This document shows positions 24,559 through 32,559 of a stretch of DNA of 47,772 nt, piece after piece; the stretch's first letter is position 1; every line of letters begins with the position of its first letter. A model generated the notes under the pieces. The model made no database searches. It saw only the letters and a list, made by a program, of their open reading frames with translations, and was not told where the DNA came from. The DNA is from a virus. The translations under genes were made by a program, and so were the position numbers. The stretch is from IMG/VR virus record IMGVR_UViG_3300017527_000131, positions 1 through 47,772 of that record. The stretch is one strand, 5' to 3'.

Positions 24559-27000
24559 TTAGTCATTTAGTAGTTTTATACCAATAGCGTTCTCAAATGA
24601 GGGCATATAACTTGCCACATTCCACATAGCTGTTTTATCATTGTGGTCGATACCGCTATAGTATCTATTAATCAACACCTGTAATTGTGTAGTATACATT
24701 AAAAAGCCTGCTCCGTGTGAGTCCAAGCCTGAGTCGTGTCCGTTGTTCCCAATAGAGAACATTCCAATATCGGTTAAGTATTCTTCATCAGGCGCGCTGT
24801 CTGCGGGGACTGTCATTTCCCACCTGTCCCAAGTTAATTCCTGTGTATAATAATTCTTAGTACCAAGAACTGCTACAAATAGAGACATTTTATTCTCATA
24901 ATCTATTGATAAACAGACAAATACCTCTCCCTGAGCTGTATCAGATATAGGAATGTCGTCAAACATAGCTCTGCCTATTCTGCCACCGGTGTCTACCGCT
25001 GTAGACGCAAATACACCCCACCTATATTCCCCGCGATATTCATAAACGCTTAAATATATGGCGTGATGATCGGTTGCTGCGTCGTCTCTTAACATCATTA
25101 TAGGTCTATCTTCAGCTTGGTCTAAATTAAAATATTCTAATCTTGCCCACATTGTAGTTTTTTGAGGTATAGCGCTAAAAGGTAGGTTGCTGTATCTTAA
25201 TTCAGAAAGATTTGTACCATTTGACGCGTTGGATTTGCTCTCAAACTTCCCAACGCTCATAGCCATTTCAGTTAGAAAGTGAGTCGTTGTTCTTGTGTCT
25301 ACGAAACCACCCTCGTCGTCGTCGCCTAAGATAATCTCTCCGGGAGCGTTGTCGTCTGCGAGGTTAATGATCTCTCCGGTATTCTCTTGATAGTCCATAG
25401 GGGAGCATATAATTGTTTGTGCGCTTTTAACTCTTTCCGAGTCAAAGAAATCTTGTAGGTTAGTAGCTGATATTTTAGTGAACTCTCCATATTCCGCTGA
25501 TTGATACGTGGCGACAGTAGAGGGGACTCCAATATCGTCCGTGTCTGCGTCCTCAGTATTAAATGCTACATAAAGAGTTTTGACCTGCCCTGCGAATACT
25601 AACGGTACTTTTATAAATAGATCTATATAGTACCCACCAAGAGCCTCTATATAACCAACGCGTAAGGGGGTTGTTAGGTCGTCGTCATAAATCCTGATTT
25701 CGTTTTCGTTGGCAATATATCCTGTACTCCCATTGGTATATCTTTCTATATCAAGATCTTCAATATAATCTACCTGTACTCCGTCAGCGTCGAGCTTACC
25801 GTCAGCCTGTTTCCCATATAGCCTAATTTGAAAAAGACCGTCAACAAAGTTCTTATTGTTTACATTGTTAATTGTAATCGTTGAATACTTTTCAAATTGA
25901 TGTGGAAATCTTGTTTTTTCACGGATATTAGCAAAGCCTACAATCCCTGAAACTTCAGCAGCGTGTTTAGCATAAGGAGCAATATCATTTTCATAGCTGA
26001 CCTGTATGCTATTATCTACCGGGACAGTTACTATATAACCGTTGCCTGTAGTTCCCAAAGTGCTATCAACAGCAGTTTTATCAACTATCTCAAATCTTTG
26101 TGAGAAATAAAATGGAGCTGCGTCGTCTCCCTCACTATATCTAATGATTCTGAAGTATACATAAAAATATTTCAACTGTTCGATTAGATCTCCTGTTAGA
26201 TCAGGAACACTCAGATTGTCTATTCTAAAGCTATCTAACCACCTCTCGTCATTAAAGTCTGTGAGGTCTTTCTTAAAGAACTGTGCCATTTTTGTAATTG
26301 ACATAGGCGACGGGTTACTCTCGTCTCCCTCCTCAGTAACAACCGTGTATAAGCATTGTATCAGTCCACACTCCCCTGCGTTTTGTGCGGTCGTATCTTC
26401 CTCAAAGTCGCTCGGATCGAACGCTGTTGTTGGTGTTAGTACAGGTTTATTTGCAGGAGATTGTATAGAGAATAGTCCCGTTATTAGATCTCCAAGAGGA
26501 TCTACCTTAACATAATGCGGGAAATTCAAAGTTTCGTGATAGGTGTCGGTAATAATCATTTTATCGTCGCCAACAAAAAACTCTAAGTAAGTATTAATAG
26601 TATATTCAATACCGTCAATATCAACCTTTGTAGCAGTCCAAGTGTTAGAGGTATTCTCATAACACATATAAAGATAAAAGTCCCCGTCTGAAGTTTCTCC
26701 ATATACAAGCAGTATATAGTCCCCTGATTGATCTGAAAGTTTCTTTACGGGATAATACGGAGGCGATACCTGAGTTACTGAGGTTTGTAATACTCCCGTA
26801 ACAGCGTCAGTAAGAACATCATTTAAGCTGTCTCCTGAAACATCTGCTCCAAACTCAGCCTCCTGCATACGCCTTGTAAGATTACCGTCGCCAAGTATTT
26901 CAAAATTAACACATTGTCGAAGTACGTCGGGAGGTAGAGTGTCAGGGTTTGCCAACTCATTCAAACCACCCGTGAGCTTTTCTATTGTTTTAAATGGCAT
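24559..27000 (-). CDS. Tail nozzle/stabilisation-type protein
   Basis: The N-terminus (LTGGLNELANPDTLPPDVLRQCVNFEILGDGNLTRR) is the signature seen at the start of podovirus nozzle/stabilisation proteins related to P22 gp10: GGLN, a loop, then a conserved N and G-x-L-x-R. The remaining 770 residues are beta-rich with many aromatic and acidic turns, consistent with a large propeller and insertion domains. Nozzle proteins close the tail and retain DNA. The start codon overlaps the upstream adaptor gene (TAATG). The length of 813 residues is within the range for such proteins. Confidence 0.65.
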   Translation of the reverse strand: MPFKTIEKLTGGLNELANPDTLPPDVLRQCVNFEILGDGNLTRRMQEAEFGADVSGDSLNDVLTDAVTGVLQTSVTQVSPPYYPVKKLSDQSGDYILLVYGETSDGDFYLYMCYENTSNTWTATKVDIDGIEYTINTYLEFFVGDDKMIITDTYHETLNFPHYVKVDPLGDLITGLFSIQSPANKPVLTPTTAFDPSDFEEDTTAQNAGECGLIQCLYTVVTEEGDESNPSPMSITKMAQFFKKDLTDFNDERWLDSFRIDNLSVPDLTGDLIEQLKYFYVYFRIIRYSEGDDAAPFYFSQRFEIVDKTAVDSTLGTTGNGYIVTVPVDNSIQVSYENDIAPYAKHAAEVSGIVGFANIREKTRFPHQFEKYSTITINNVNNKNFVDGLFQIRLYGKQADGKLDADGVQVDYIEDLDIERYTNGSTGYIANENEIRIYDDDLTTPLRVGYIEALGGYYIDLFIKVPLVFAGQVKTLYVAFNTEDADTDDIGVPSTVATYQSAEYGEFTKISATNLQDFFDSERVKSAQTIICSPMDYQENTGEIINLADDNAPGEIILGDDDEGGFVDTRTTTHFLTEMAMSVGKFESKSNASNGTNLSELRYSNLPFSAIPQKTTMWARLEYFNLDQAEDRPIMMLRDDAATDHHAIYLSVYEYRGEYRWGVFASTAVDTGGRIGRAMFDDIPISDTAQGEVFVCLSIDYENKMSLFVAVLGTKNYYTQELTWDRWEMTVPADSAPDEEYLTDIGMFSIGNNGHDSGLDSHGAGFLMYTTQLQVLINRYYSGIDHNDKTAMWNVASYMPSFENAIGIKLLND

Positions 27001-27863
27001 TAGTTGTAATAATTCCTTGCGTCTCTTTTCGGAGTATGGAACGCTACCTCCTGCTCGTCCCTTAATAATTGTAACATACTATAAAACTTCTCTTTAGCCT
27101 CTTTATTTATAAATTCATCTTTGTACTGTGGCATTGAGGTTAGGAAGTATATAACTCCCTCCTGTATAATTTCCTCGTAATCTGACGGTACATCAATGAC
27201 AGTTGTTCTTGTAGAGGCTGAAATATTAGTAATATCATACCAACCCATAACAGAAATATCAGATCCTAACACATCTGAAGAGATCCTGAACTTACGCCTG
27301 CCTAATGGTGTGTACGTTTCGAGAGTTGCGTCAGCTGCTAATTGGTCTAAATCAACCACATCAAGCTCCGAATCATCAGCAAATATCTCTTGAGACTCCT
27401 TAATATCGTCTCCCATTGTAATATCGCCTGTCAAATGATTATACGAAACTTCGCTGAGTAGGGTAAATCCGGCTAATACTCCCGAAATAGCACTATCGTT
27501 GACTATAACCTCGCTTACGGTAATTTGATCGTTTGTAGCAGCGTCATTTTGGATTGATACAATAGTCATTTTGATAATGTTAAGTGCGCCTGTACCGCTA
27601 AACCATATTTCGTCGCCTGCTGTAAACCCTAAAGTTGTGAAATTACCAAGACCGTCGTCGTTAATTGTCTTACCCGCAGCTGCAAATGTGAACGTACCGG
27701 TATAAGCGTCAACAGCTGTTATGATTTTCTTTGTATCTCTCAGTCCCTTGTGCCTGTTATTAATTAATTTTATTGTCCTTTGGATACCAATTACAACGTC
27801 TCTGTGGCGAGATAGCTTTGCAATTTGATGTGCAGCGTTGGAAAATACATCATTGATCGTCAT
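27000..27863 (-). CDS. Head-tail adaptor/neck protein
   Basis: The 287-residue protein has a helical N-terminus (IQRTIKLINNRHKG), a Gly/Thr-rich beta insertion (about 50-130), and then a helical C-terminus (IIQEGVIYFLTSMPQYKDEFINKEAKEKFYSMLQLLRDE) like that of portal-adaptor or tail tubular A proteins. Position directly before the nozzle protein supports a connector role. The beta insertion could be an exposed domain. It overlaps its upstream neighbour by four bases. The assignment is based on context and helical pattern. Confidence 0.55.
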   Translation of the reverse strand: MTINDVFSNAAHQIAKLSRHRDVVIGIQRTIKLINNRHKGLRDTKKIITAVDAYTGTFTFAAAGKTINDDGLGNFTTLGFTAGDEIWFSGTGALNIIKMTIVSIQNDAATNDQITVSEVIVNDSAISGVLAGFTLLSEVSYNHLTGDITMGDDIKESQEIFADDSELDVVDLDQLAADATLETYTPLGRRKFRISSDVLGSDISVMGWYDITNISASTRTTVIDVPSDYEEIIQEGVIYFLTSMPQYKDEFINKEAKEKFYSMLQLLRDEQEVAFHTPKRDARNYYN

Positions 27864-28429
27864 TCTGTAGCTCCTCCCTTATTGAGTATATTAGAGACAG
27901 CGAGATCTATTACCTTTCTGACAAATGACGAGCTGAACATATAAGCAGCGTTGTCGCTAAGTTCATAGTCGTCTGCAATTCTTGTGTCAGACTGAAAATC
28001 TTTAATATATAACATATGAAATACTTGCGAGGCTATCGTAATAACCGAAGAGGCGTGAACAATAGGATATAATAAATTCCCCACCCTGTATATAAATACA
28101 TCATTTTCAGTAGGTTGCAGGGAGTCTATTCCTGCCATATTTGCTATCTCTTCTTTTGATAAATAGGTAACTGTCGCTGAGACCGCTGTTCCCGGAGTTA
28201 AGTGAATTGATTTCACTCTCAACATTTGGAGAACTTTAGCGTCGTATGGAATTACTGAGAAGTCTAAATCCGTCTTTAGTGTGTAGTAACCGGGTATATC
28301 TTCCTGACTTGCGTCTGGCATTAACGCTGATACTGCTTTATTAAACTCAACCACCGCCCTGTCTTTCTTTGCAAGGATTGGATCTCCCGTCTTTGCTCCG
28401 ATCTGCTGTAATGCTCGTAAATAAATCAT
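27860..28429 (-). CDS. Virion neck-type protein, tandem paralogue of 28429-28998
   Basis: The 189-residue product and the product encoded immediately upstream are of equal length and align along their whole length: MxYL at the start, GYxxLKTDLxFSxxPxDAxxLxML near residues 48-71, LQPxxNxVFxYxVG, FxMxYIxD, and a C-terminal FxRKxIDLAxxxL. They clearly arose by tandem duplication. Location between capsid/lysis genes and the adaptor suggests head-completion or neck components. No catalytic motif is present. Stop and start overlap at position 28429. Confidence 0.65.
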   Translation of the reverse strand: MIYLRALQQIGAKTGDPILAKKDRAVVEFNKAVSALMPDASQEDIPGYYTLKTDLDFSVIPYDAKVLQMLRVKSIHLTPGTAVSATVTYLSKEEIANMAGIDSLQPTENDVFIYRVGNLLYPIVHASSVITIASQVFHMLYIKDFQSDTRIADDYELSDNAAYMFSSSFVRKVIDLAVSNILNKGGATE

Positions 28430-28998
28430 TAGGTATTAACCTCCTCTAATAGAGTGCCGGTTGCTAAATCAATTCCTTTTCGGATAAAGGTTTCGGTTAG
28501 AAATATTGGAGTTGCTGTTAGATCTGTAGAATCAATCCAAGCTGAGTCGTCTATATCTTCAATGTATTTCATATAGAACGTATCAGATCCAACCGTAAAG
28601 TTTGAGGCTGAGGTATTATAGACACAATAGATATTAAATCCTACGGTATAAACAAACACCTCATTAGCATTAGGCTGTAACTCAACGAGCTGAGAGACAA
28701 GAGTCATTTCAGCAAACGACTTGATATACGCTGAGAAATCATTAGGAACGAGAGGATTTGGCATAATCTCGTGCATTTTCAGCATACTCAAACCGGACGC
28801 GTCAAAAGGATTTGTACTGAAAACAAGATCTGTTTTTAGCTTAACATATCCCTTAATATCTAATTCAGTATATTCCCCCGCCTCTATCATTTTAACTAAA
28901 GCGCGGTGGAAGTGATCCTTAGCTCTGTCTTTGTATCTGTCGAGATAAACGTCCCCAACACGAGAACATATATCAGTCAGTATCTCCAAGTACGTCAT
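28429..28998 (-). CDS. Virion neck-type protein, tandem paralogue of 27860-28429
   Basis: I set the start at ATG 28998 (MTYLEIL) because the first residue then aligns with the paralogue, both proteins become 189 residues, and AAAGG lies eight bases upstream. ATG 29004 and an upstream start at 29088 are less likely. Features shared with the paralogue are GYVKLKTDLVFSTNPFDA, LQPNANEVFVYTVG, FYMKYIEDI and FIRKGIDLA. It overlaps the previous gene by 26 bases. Confidence 0.65.
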   Translation of the reverse strand: MTYLEILTDICSRVGDVYLDRYKDRAKDHFHRALVKMIEAGEYTELDIKGYVKLKTDLVFSTNPFDASGLSMLKMHEIMPNPLVPNDFSAYIKSFAEMTLVSQLVELQPNANEVFVYTVGFNIYCVYNTSASNFTVGSDTFYMKYIEDIDDSAWIDSTDLTATPIFLTETFIRKGIDLATGTLLEEVNT

Positions 28999-29407
28999 TA
29001 TCATTACCTTTATTTTTTTTGAACTCTTCGTAAACTTCTTCGTCCATAGGTAACTCGTAAGCAAGTAGCTTTTTCTTGATAATAGCAAATAGCTGATCTT
29101 TCTTAATACTCACTTCCTTGATACCCATACCATAGCGGAGTCCATACACTTTGAGCTTGTTGTATTCTAACCCTGCTACGTGAGCGATTATTTTATCAAT
29201 CTCCATAACTGTAGGCTTAATGGTTTCAAACTTACCCATTAAAAACTTTGCGACATTTTCATCTTCTACTAATACCGGCTTACCATATCTAAATGTAAAA
29301 TACTTTCTGCGCGGTATTTGACTCGGATAGATTATTTTCCAATCTCCCTGAGTAACAACTCTATTTAGAGCTGTCGATTTTGTTACTGCTGTGTCCATTA
29401 AATACAT
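28973..29407 (-). CDS. Hypothetical late protein, 144 aa
   Basis: Not recognised. The ATG at 29407 follows AAAGGG. The protein is basic in the middle (IPRRKYFTFRYGKPVLV), mixed alpha/beta, with a C-terminal charged helix. It lies between the lysis-type membrane genes and the neck proteins, so a virion assembly role is possible. Its 3' end overlaps the first neck paralogue by 26 bases, long for this genome. Confidence 0.6.
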   Translation of the reverse strand: MYLMDTAVTKSTALNRVVTQGDWKIIYPSQIPRRKYFTFRYGKPVLVEDENVAKFLMGKFETIKPTVMEIDKIIAHVAGLEYNKLKVYGLRYGMGIKEVSIKKDQLFAIIKKKLLAYELPMDEEVYEEFKKNKGNDNDVLGDTD

Positions 29408-29423
29408 AATTATCCCTTTATGT

Positions 29424-29726
29424 TTATTGTTTTTTATCCATATAAATTATTGTCATTATAAATCCTACTATTCCAACAAAGACTGCCCCTATAGAGATAA
29501 GAGAAACTATAGCGTTTGTTTCTACTCTATGTGAGAGTTCCAAGAATAGCCATATTCCTCTTGATAATACACCTATTCCTATCATAGAGAATAAGCCAAT
29601 TAATGCCCTACGCAACATTCCGTCCTTTCTTACAAAAAAGAAGTACGCTGCATATACAAAGAGTAGTCCTGTAATTATATATATTAATGCTCCTATGTCT
29701 AAGAGAGCGATATTCTGTGTTTCCAT
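29424..29726 (-). CDS. Three-helix membrane protein, holin candidate
   Basis: The 100-residue protein has three predicted transmembrane segments (about residues 10-31, 40-60 and 73-94) and a short basic end (MDKKQ), the class I holin layout. It is adjacent to a one-helix protein with coiled coil and to a peptidoglycan endopeptidase. Holins form membrane lesions that time lysis. Because three small membrane proteins are clustered here, which one is the true holin cannot be decided from sequence. Confidence 0.5.
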   Translation of the reverse strand: METQNIALLDIGALIYIITGLLFVYAAYFFFVRKDGMLRRALIGLFSMIGIGVLSRGIWLFLELSHRVETNAIVSLISIGAVFVGIVGFIMTIIYMDKKQ

Positions 29727-29989
29727 TATTTTCCTTTATTCTCTATAAGTGTTTTTAAACTCTGTACTACTGTGTTACTTTTTTCCGTAACCTCAACTAC
29801 TGTCTTGAATTGTTCCTTTGATTCTGTTCTCCACTCCTTACGCTCTTCCTTGTGCATTTCTAATATTTGTTTACGCTCTTTCTTGCTATCGTAAAATAAA
29901 TAGACAATAACCGCAGCCATTACAATTAAAGCTACGCCAATAAATCTATATTCATTAATTAAATATTGACTAATTTCTGCTGTTTCCAT
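29726..29989 (-). CDS. Single-pass membrane protein with coiled coil, holin/antiholin or spanin candidate
   Basis: One transmembrane helix (about residues 15-33, FIGVALIVMAAVIVYLFY) is followed by a highly charged coiled coil (SKKERKQILEMHKEERKEWRTE... to residue 87). This pattern resembles BhlA/UviB-type small holin-like proteins, but also inner-membrane spanins. Start and stop overlap neighbours at single bases (TAATG), linking it to the endopeptidase gene upstream in the transcript. No Rz1-like partner is seen beside it. Confidence 0.5.
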   Translation of the reverse strand: METAEISQYLINEYRFIGVALIVMAAVIVYLFYDSKKERKQILEMHKEERKEWRTESKEQFKTVVEVTEKSNTVVQSLKTLIENKGK

Positions 29990-30417
29990 TATAATACCTT
30001 TACAAATCCTGCCGGATTTTGTTGATACCTATAAATAGGTCTTATCATTATATAAGCATTTTCGGATATTGCGTCCTGTACCGTATCTGTTCCTCGCCTG
30101 CCTCCCCTTGCTCCAATAGAGAGTTTGTCGGTAAGACAGTATTCAACGTGAACTTTAGTCCCATTTGCGTTCGACCAAAAGACTAAACACCCCTCTGTAG
30201 GGAGGTCGTCCTCTACATCTTTAAATCTTTTCCATAGCATATCGGCAGTCCAATCCCCAACCATTGGAAGTTTGCCAATAGACTTTAATAATTCAATAAC
30301 AAAGCCACTACAGTCAAATCCTGCGACGGGATCGTCGCCTCCCCATACATAAGGTTTTCCTAAATATGAAAAGGCGGTTTCCCTAATTATAACTTTATTT
30401 GTCAGCTTTGGAGGCAT
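29989..30417 (-). CDS. NlpC/P60 peptidoglycan endopeptidase (endolysin)
   Basis: The 142-residue protein is a single NlpC/P60 domain: YLGKPYVWGG (18-27), the nucleophile C36 in FDCSGFV, and the catalytic H90 in KVHVEYCL, with a polar residue expected shortly after. These cysteine peptidases cleave D-gamma-glutamyl-diaminopimelate bonds in peptidoglycan stem peptides. No signal peptide is present, so export would need the holin. Neighbouring small membrane proteins complete a lysis cassette. The length is that of a stand-alone domain without a cell-wall binding module. Confidence 0.85.
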   Translation of the reverse strand: MPPKLTNKVIIRETAFSYLGKPYVWGGDDPVAGFDCSGFVIELLKSIGKLPMVGDWTADMLWKRFKDVEDDLPTEGCLVFWSNANGTKVHVEYCLTDKLSIGARGGRRGTDTVQDAISENAYIMIRPIYRYQQNPAGFVKVL

Positions 30418-30660
30418 TTATGCAGGTTTTCCCACTTTTGTAACGCCTGCCCTTATTGCGCTCAGACTTCCCCAAGCGAAAAATGTTTGCACATTCTCGC
30501 TATTAACAAATTCAATTAGCGATATGTCTCCATTTATCCATAGTAACATTGTTGCCAAAACCTGAATTAGCTGAGATAACATTCCTATTATTGAAATGAT
30601 ATAAGCCTTTTTTCCCTCAAGCCAATTTTTAATAGTAAAGATGAATTTAAAGAATTTCAT
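30418..30660 (-). CDS. Small holin-like membrane protein, 80 aa
   Basis: The sequence follows a common layout of short phage membrane proteins near lysins: a basic N-terminus (NWLEGKKAYI), a hydrophobic stretch (about 19-43), a polar break, then an amphipathic or hydrophobic C-terminal segment ending in AIRAGVTKVGKPA. That GKKAY...AxRAGxxK pattern is frequent in putative holins. It lies between the two papain-fold enzymes and ends one base before the endopeptidase start. Confidence 0.55.
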   Translation of the reverse strand: MKFFKFIFTIKNWLEGKKAYIISIIGMLSQLIQVLATMLLWINGDISLIEFVNSENVQTFFAWGSLSAIRAGVTKVGKPA

Positions 30661-30669
30661 ATTAACTCC

Positions 30670-31302
30670 TTATAGTACCTTTGTTTTGTTATATCCTGAT
30701 ATACCCTTATTTTTACCTTTGAGGGTAATAAAATCAGTCTTGTAAAGATTGTATTGACATACATTTAGAGGCATTTCCTCGCTTGCGTTTACCTTGATCT
30801 TCAATCCCGCCTTAAACGCCCACGCTGCGCAACCGGAGCAAACGACTTTCGCCATTGTTTCGGTATTCTGAAACATTCCTTTCAGAGTTTTTAATATCCA
30901 CTTCGGTATCTTCGGAAATATTGACAGCCAATCTATATGCCAATCGTCTATCGCCACTCCTAAAAAATGCAATACGTCGTAAGGAAGATTTTGGAGCTGT
31001 ATAACTTTTTCTCCGAAAGCCTCCTCGTTAAGTTTTTTCCTAACATCTTCTCTCAGCTCAAGATAATAAACACTACCGTCAGCGTCTCTTACAGCGCTTT
31101 CAATAGATTTAAACCTTGTTCCGTGAGAGTCAGCACTAAAACATTCCAAATTTCCTGTATTTGGATTTTGTGCGACTATTTCTGTATGATTAATTCCAAT
31201 GCTAAAAAACCTAATTAGCGTTGACAATAACCCTTTTGTATTAAATGCAAGTATGTCTCCCGCTTTTGCCTCGTGTGGAACATAGAACGTATCTTTATCC
31301 AT
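30670..31302 (-). CDS. Permuted NlpC/P60 (YiiX/LRAT-like) papain-fold protein
   Basis: AGDILAFN (14-21) and INHTEIV with H39 come first, and the nucleophile cysteine C155 in VVCSGCAAWAF comes last. This is the circularly permuted papain-like order of YiiX/YebB and LRAT-type proteins. An inner YDVLHFLGVAI helix (about 108-118) is also typical of them. Members cleave amide or thioester bonds, and several act on cell-wall or lipid substrates. Its position beside a classical NlpC/P60 lysin suggests a second envelope-degrading activity, though a virion role is possible. Confidence 0.65.
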   Translation of the reverse strand: MDKDTFYVPHEAKAGDILAFNTKGLLSTLIRFFSIGINHTEIVAQNPNTGNLECFSADSHGTRFKSIESAVRDADGSVYYLELREDVRKKLNEEAFGEKVIQLQNLPYDVLHFLGVAIDDWHIDWLSIFPKIPKWILKTLKGMFQNTETMAKVVCSGCAAWAFKAGLKIKVNASEEMPLNVCQYNLYKTDFITLKGKNKGISGYNKTKVL

Positions 31303-32558
31303 TATTCTACCCCGCTTACTTTTGTGAATGTTTCTGCTGCATTAACTTTTGTTGGTGTCTCCACGCCCATAATTTTATGACTCCACCCCGTAGCTGCTCC
31401 CGTAGCTGTTACTATAGCAACGTATCCGTCAAGAGAGGTAACTTCAGGATAAATAACGACATAAGTGCTTGAGCCTGAATCTTCGGCTAATAAATCAGCT
31501 CGTAACTGCCCTCCCGTTGTTCCATAAGGGACAATATTACTAAACTTTGTTGAGTCTGAATTAGCGGTAACTTCATAAGTGCTTGGATCAACATTATAAC
31601 TCCGTACATTAAGAACTCCGTTAAACATTCGGAAATATATAAAATTGTCGTCGCTTTGATACCTCTCCAAATGACCATTAGTCCTTTGAAGTCCTGTATC
31701 CATAACCGACTCTGTAAGAACATCAACAGAAGTTAAGCTCGCTCCCGTGCCTGATGTAAATGAGACCGACTCAAGAAATGAGCGATCTCCGTCATAATCA
31801 GTATAAGCAAAAAGAGCGTGAGTATTATCTACCCTTGCTACTTGTGCATTACCATAAGAGGTATATACCTGCCACCGCGTTTGTTCTGTAATCGTAGTCC
31901 AAGCTGTGTTAAGTTGTTGCATTTGTGCATAAACGTCGCCATTATACTCAAAGACTTCTAAGAATAAAGTGTCGCTAATCGCCACCGCCTCAACATATTG
32001 GTCGTGGTCGTTACTCGGATAATCAATAGCAACTTGCCCTATATTATCGCCTGTTCCGTCGTCCCAATCAATAATAGCGGTATAGCCAACTGAATTATTG
32101 CCTGAAATTACCATACCCTTATCGCTTGTAGTTACTCCATTTAAAAAATCATAGTAGCCCGCCATATCAGCAAAATTAAAAGTATCAATTTTAGTAGCCT
32201 GCCAACTTGCGTTATAATCAAAAGTATATACAGTTTCCGTTGCTCCGTGAGTTGCTATAGCCATAATTATATCATCTTCTATTTTTATTAGCCTACTATG
32301 TACGGGATAGTCCGTATGAAACATCAATGAGTCTACTTGCGTAATATTGTCGTAGTTAGAATCAACCTCGTATGTTTCCAAGACTGTATCTGAGCCTGAG
32401 CCTCCAACGTGTAGAATTGCGAATATAGAATCGTTCAGAGCTACAACATCACAACGATCTCCCCGAAATGTATCATATTCAATTTCATCAACGGTCGTAA
32501 AAGTATATTGACCGAAACAGAGTGAAACCAATAATAATATTGATATTAGCCACTTCAT
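31302..32558 (-). CDS. Secreted beta-rich fibre/spike-region protein
   Basis: The ATG at 32558 gives MKWLISILLLVSLCFG, a Sec signal peptide with probable cleavage after G16, leaving Q17. A TTG at 32570 is unlikely. The mature part (about 400 residues) is beta-rich, with propeller-like repeats such as VALNDSIFAILHV and AISDTLFLEVFEY. It ends in a short Gly/Val module (HKIMGVETPTKVNA...KVSGVE) of a kind seen at the C-termini of phage receptor-binding or fibre-associated proteins. A signal peptide is abnormal for a virion protein; alternatively it is a secreted factor acting on the cell surface. Confidence 0.6.
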   Translation of the reverse strand: MKWLISILLLVSLCFGQYTFTTVDEIEYDTFRGDRCDVVALNDSIFAILHVGGSGSDTVLETYEVDSNYDNITQVDSLMFHTDYPVHSRLIKIEDDIIMAIATHGATETVYTFDYNASWQATKIDTFNFADMAGYYDFLNGVTTSDKGMVISGNNSVGYTAIIDWDDGTGDNIGQVAIDYPSNDHDQYVEAVAISDTLFLEVFEYNGDVYAQMQQLNTAWTTITEQTRWQVYTSYGNAQVARVDNTHALFAYTDYDGDRSFLESVSFTSGTGASLTSVDVLTESVMDTGLQRTNGHLERYQSDDNFIYFRMFNGVLNVRSYNVDPSTYEVTANSDSTKFSNIVPYGTTGGQLRADLLAEDSGSSTYVVIYPEVTSLDGYVAIVTATGAATGWSHKIMGVETPTKVNAAETFTKVSGVE

Positions 32559-32559
32559 T

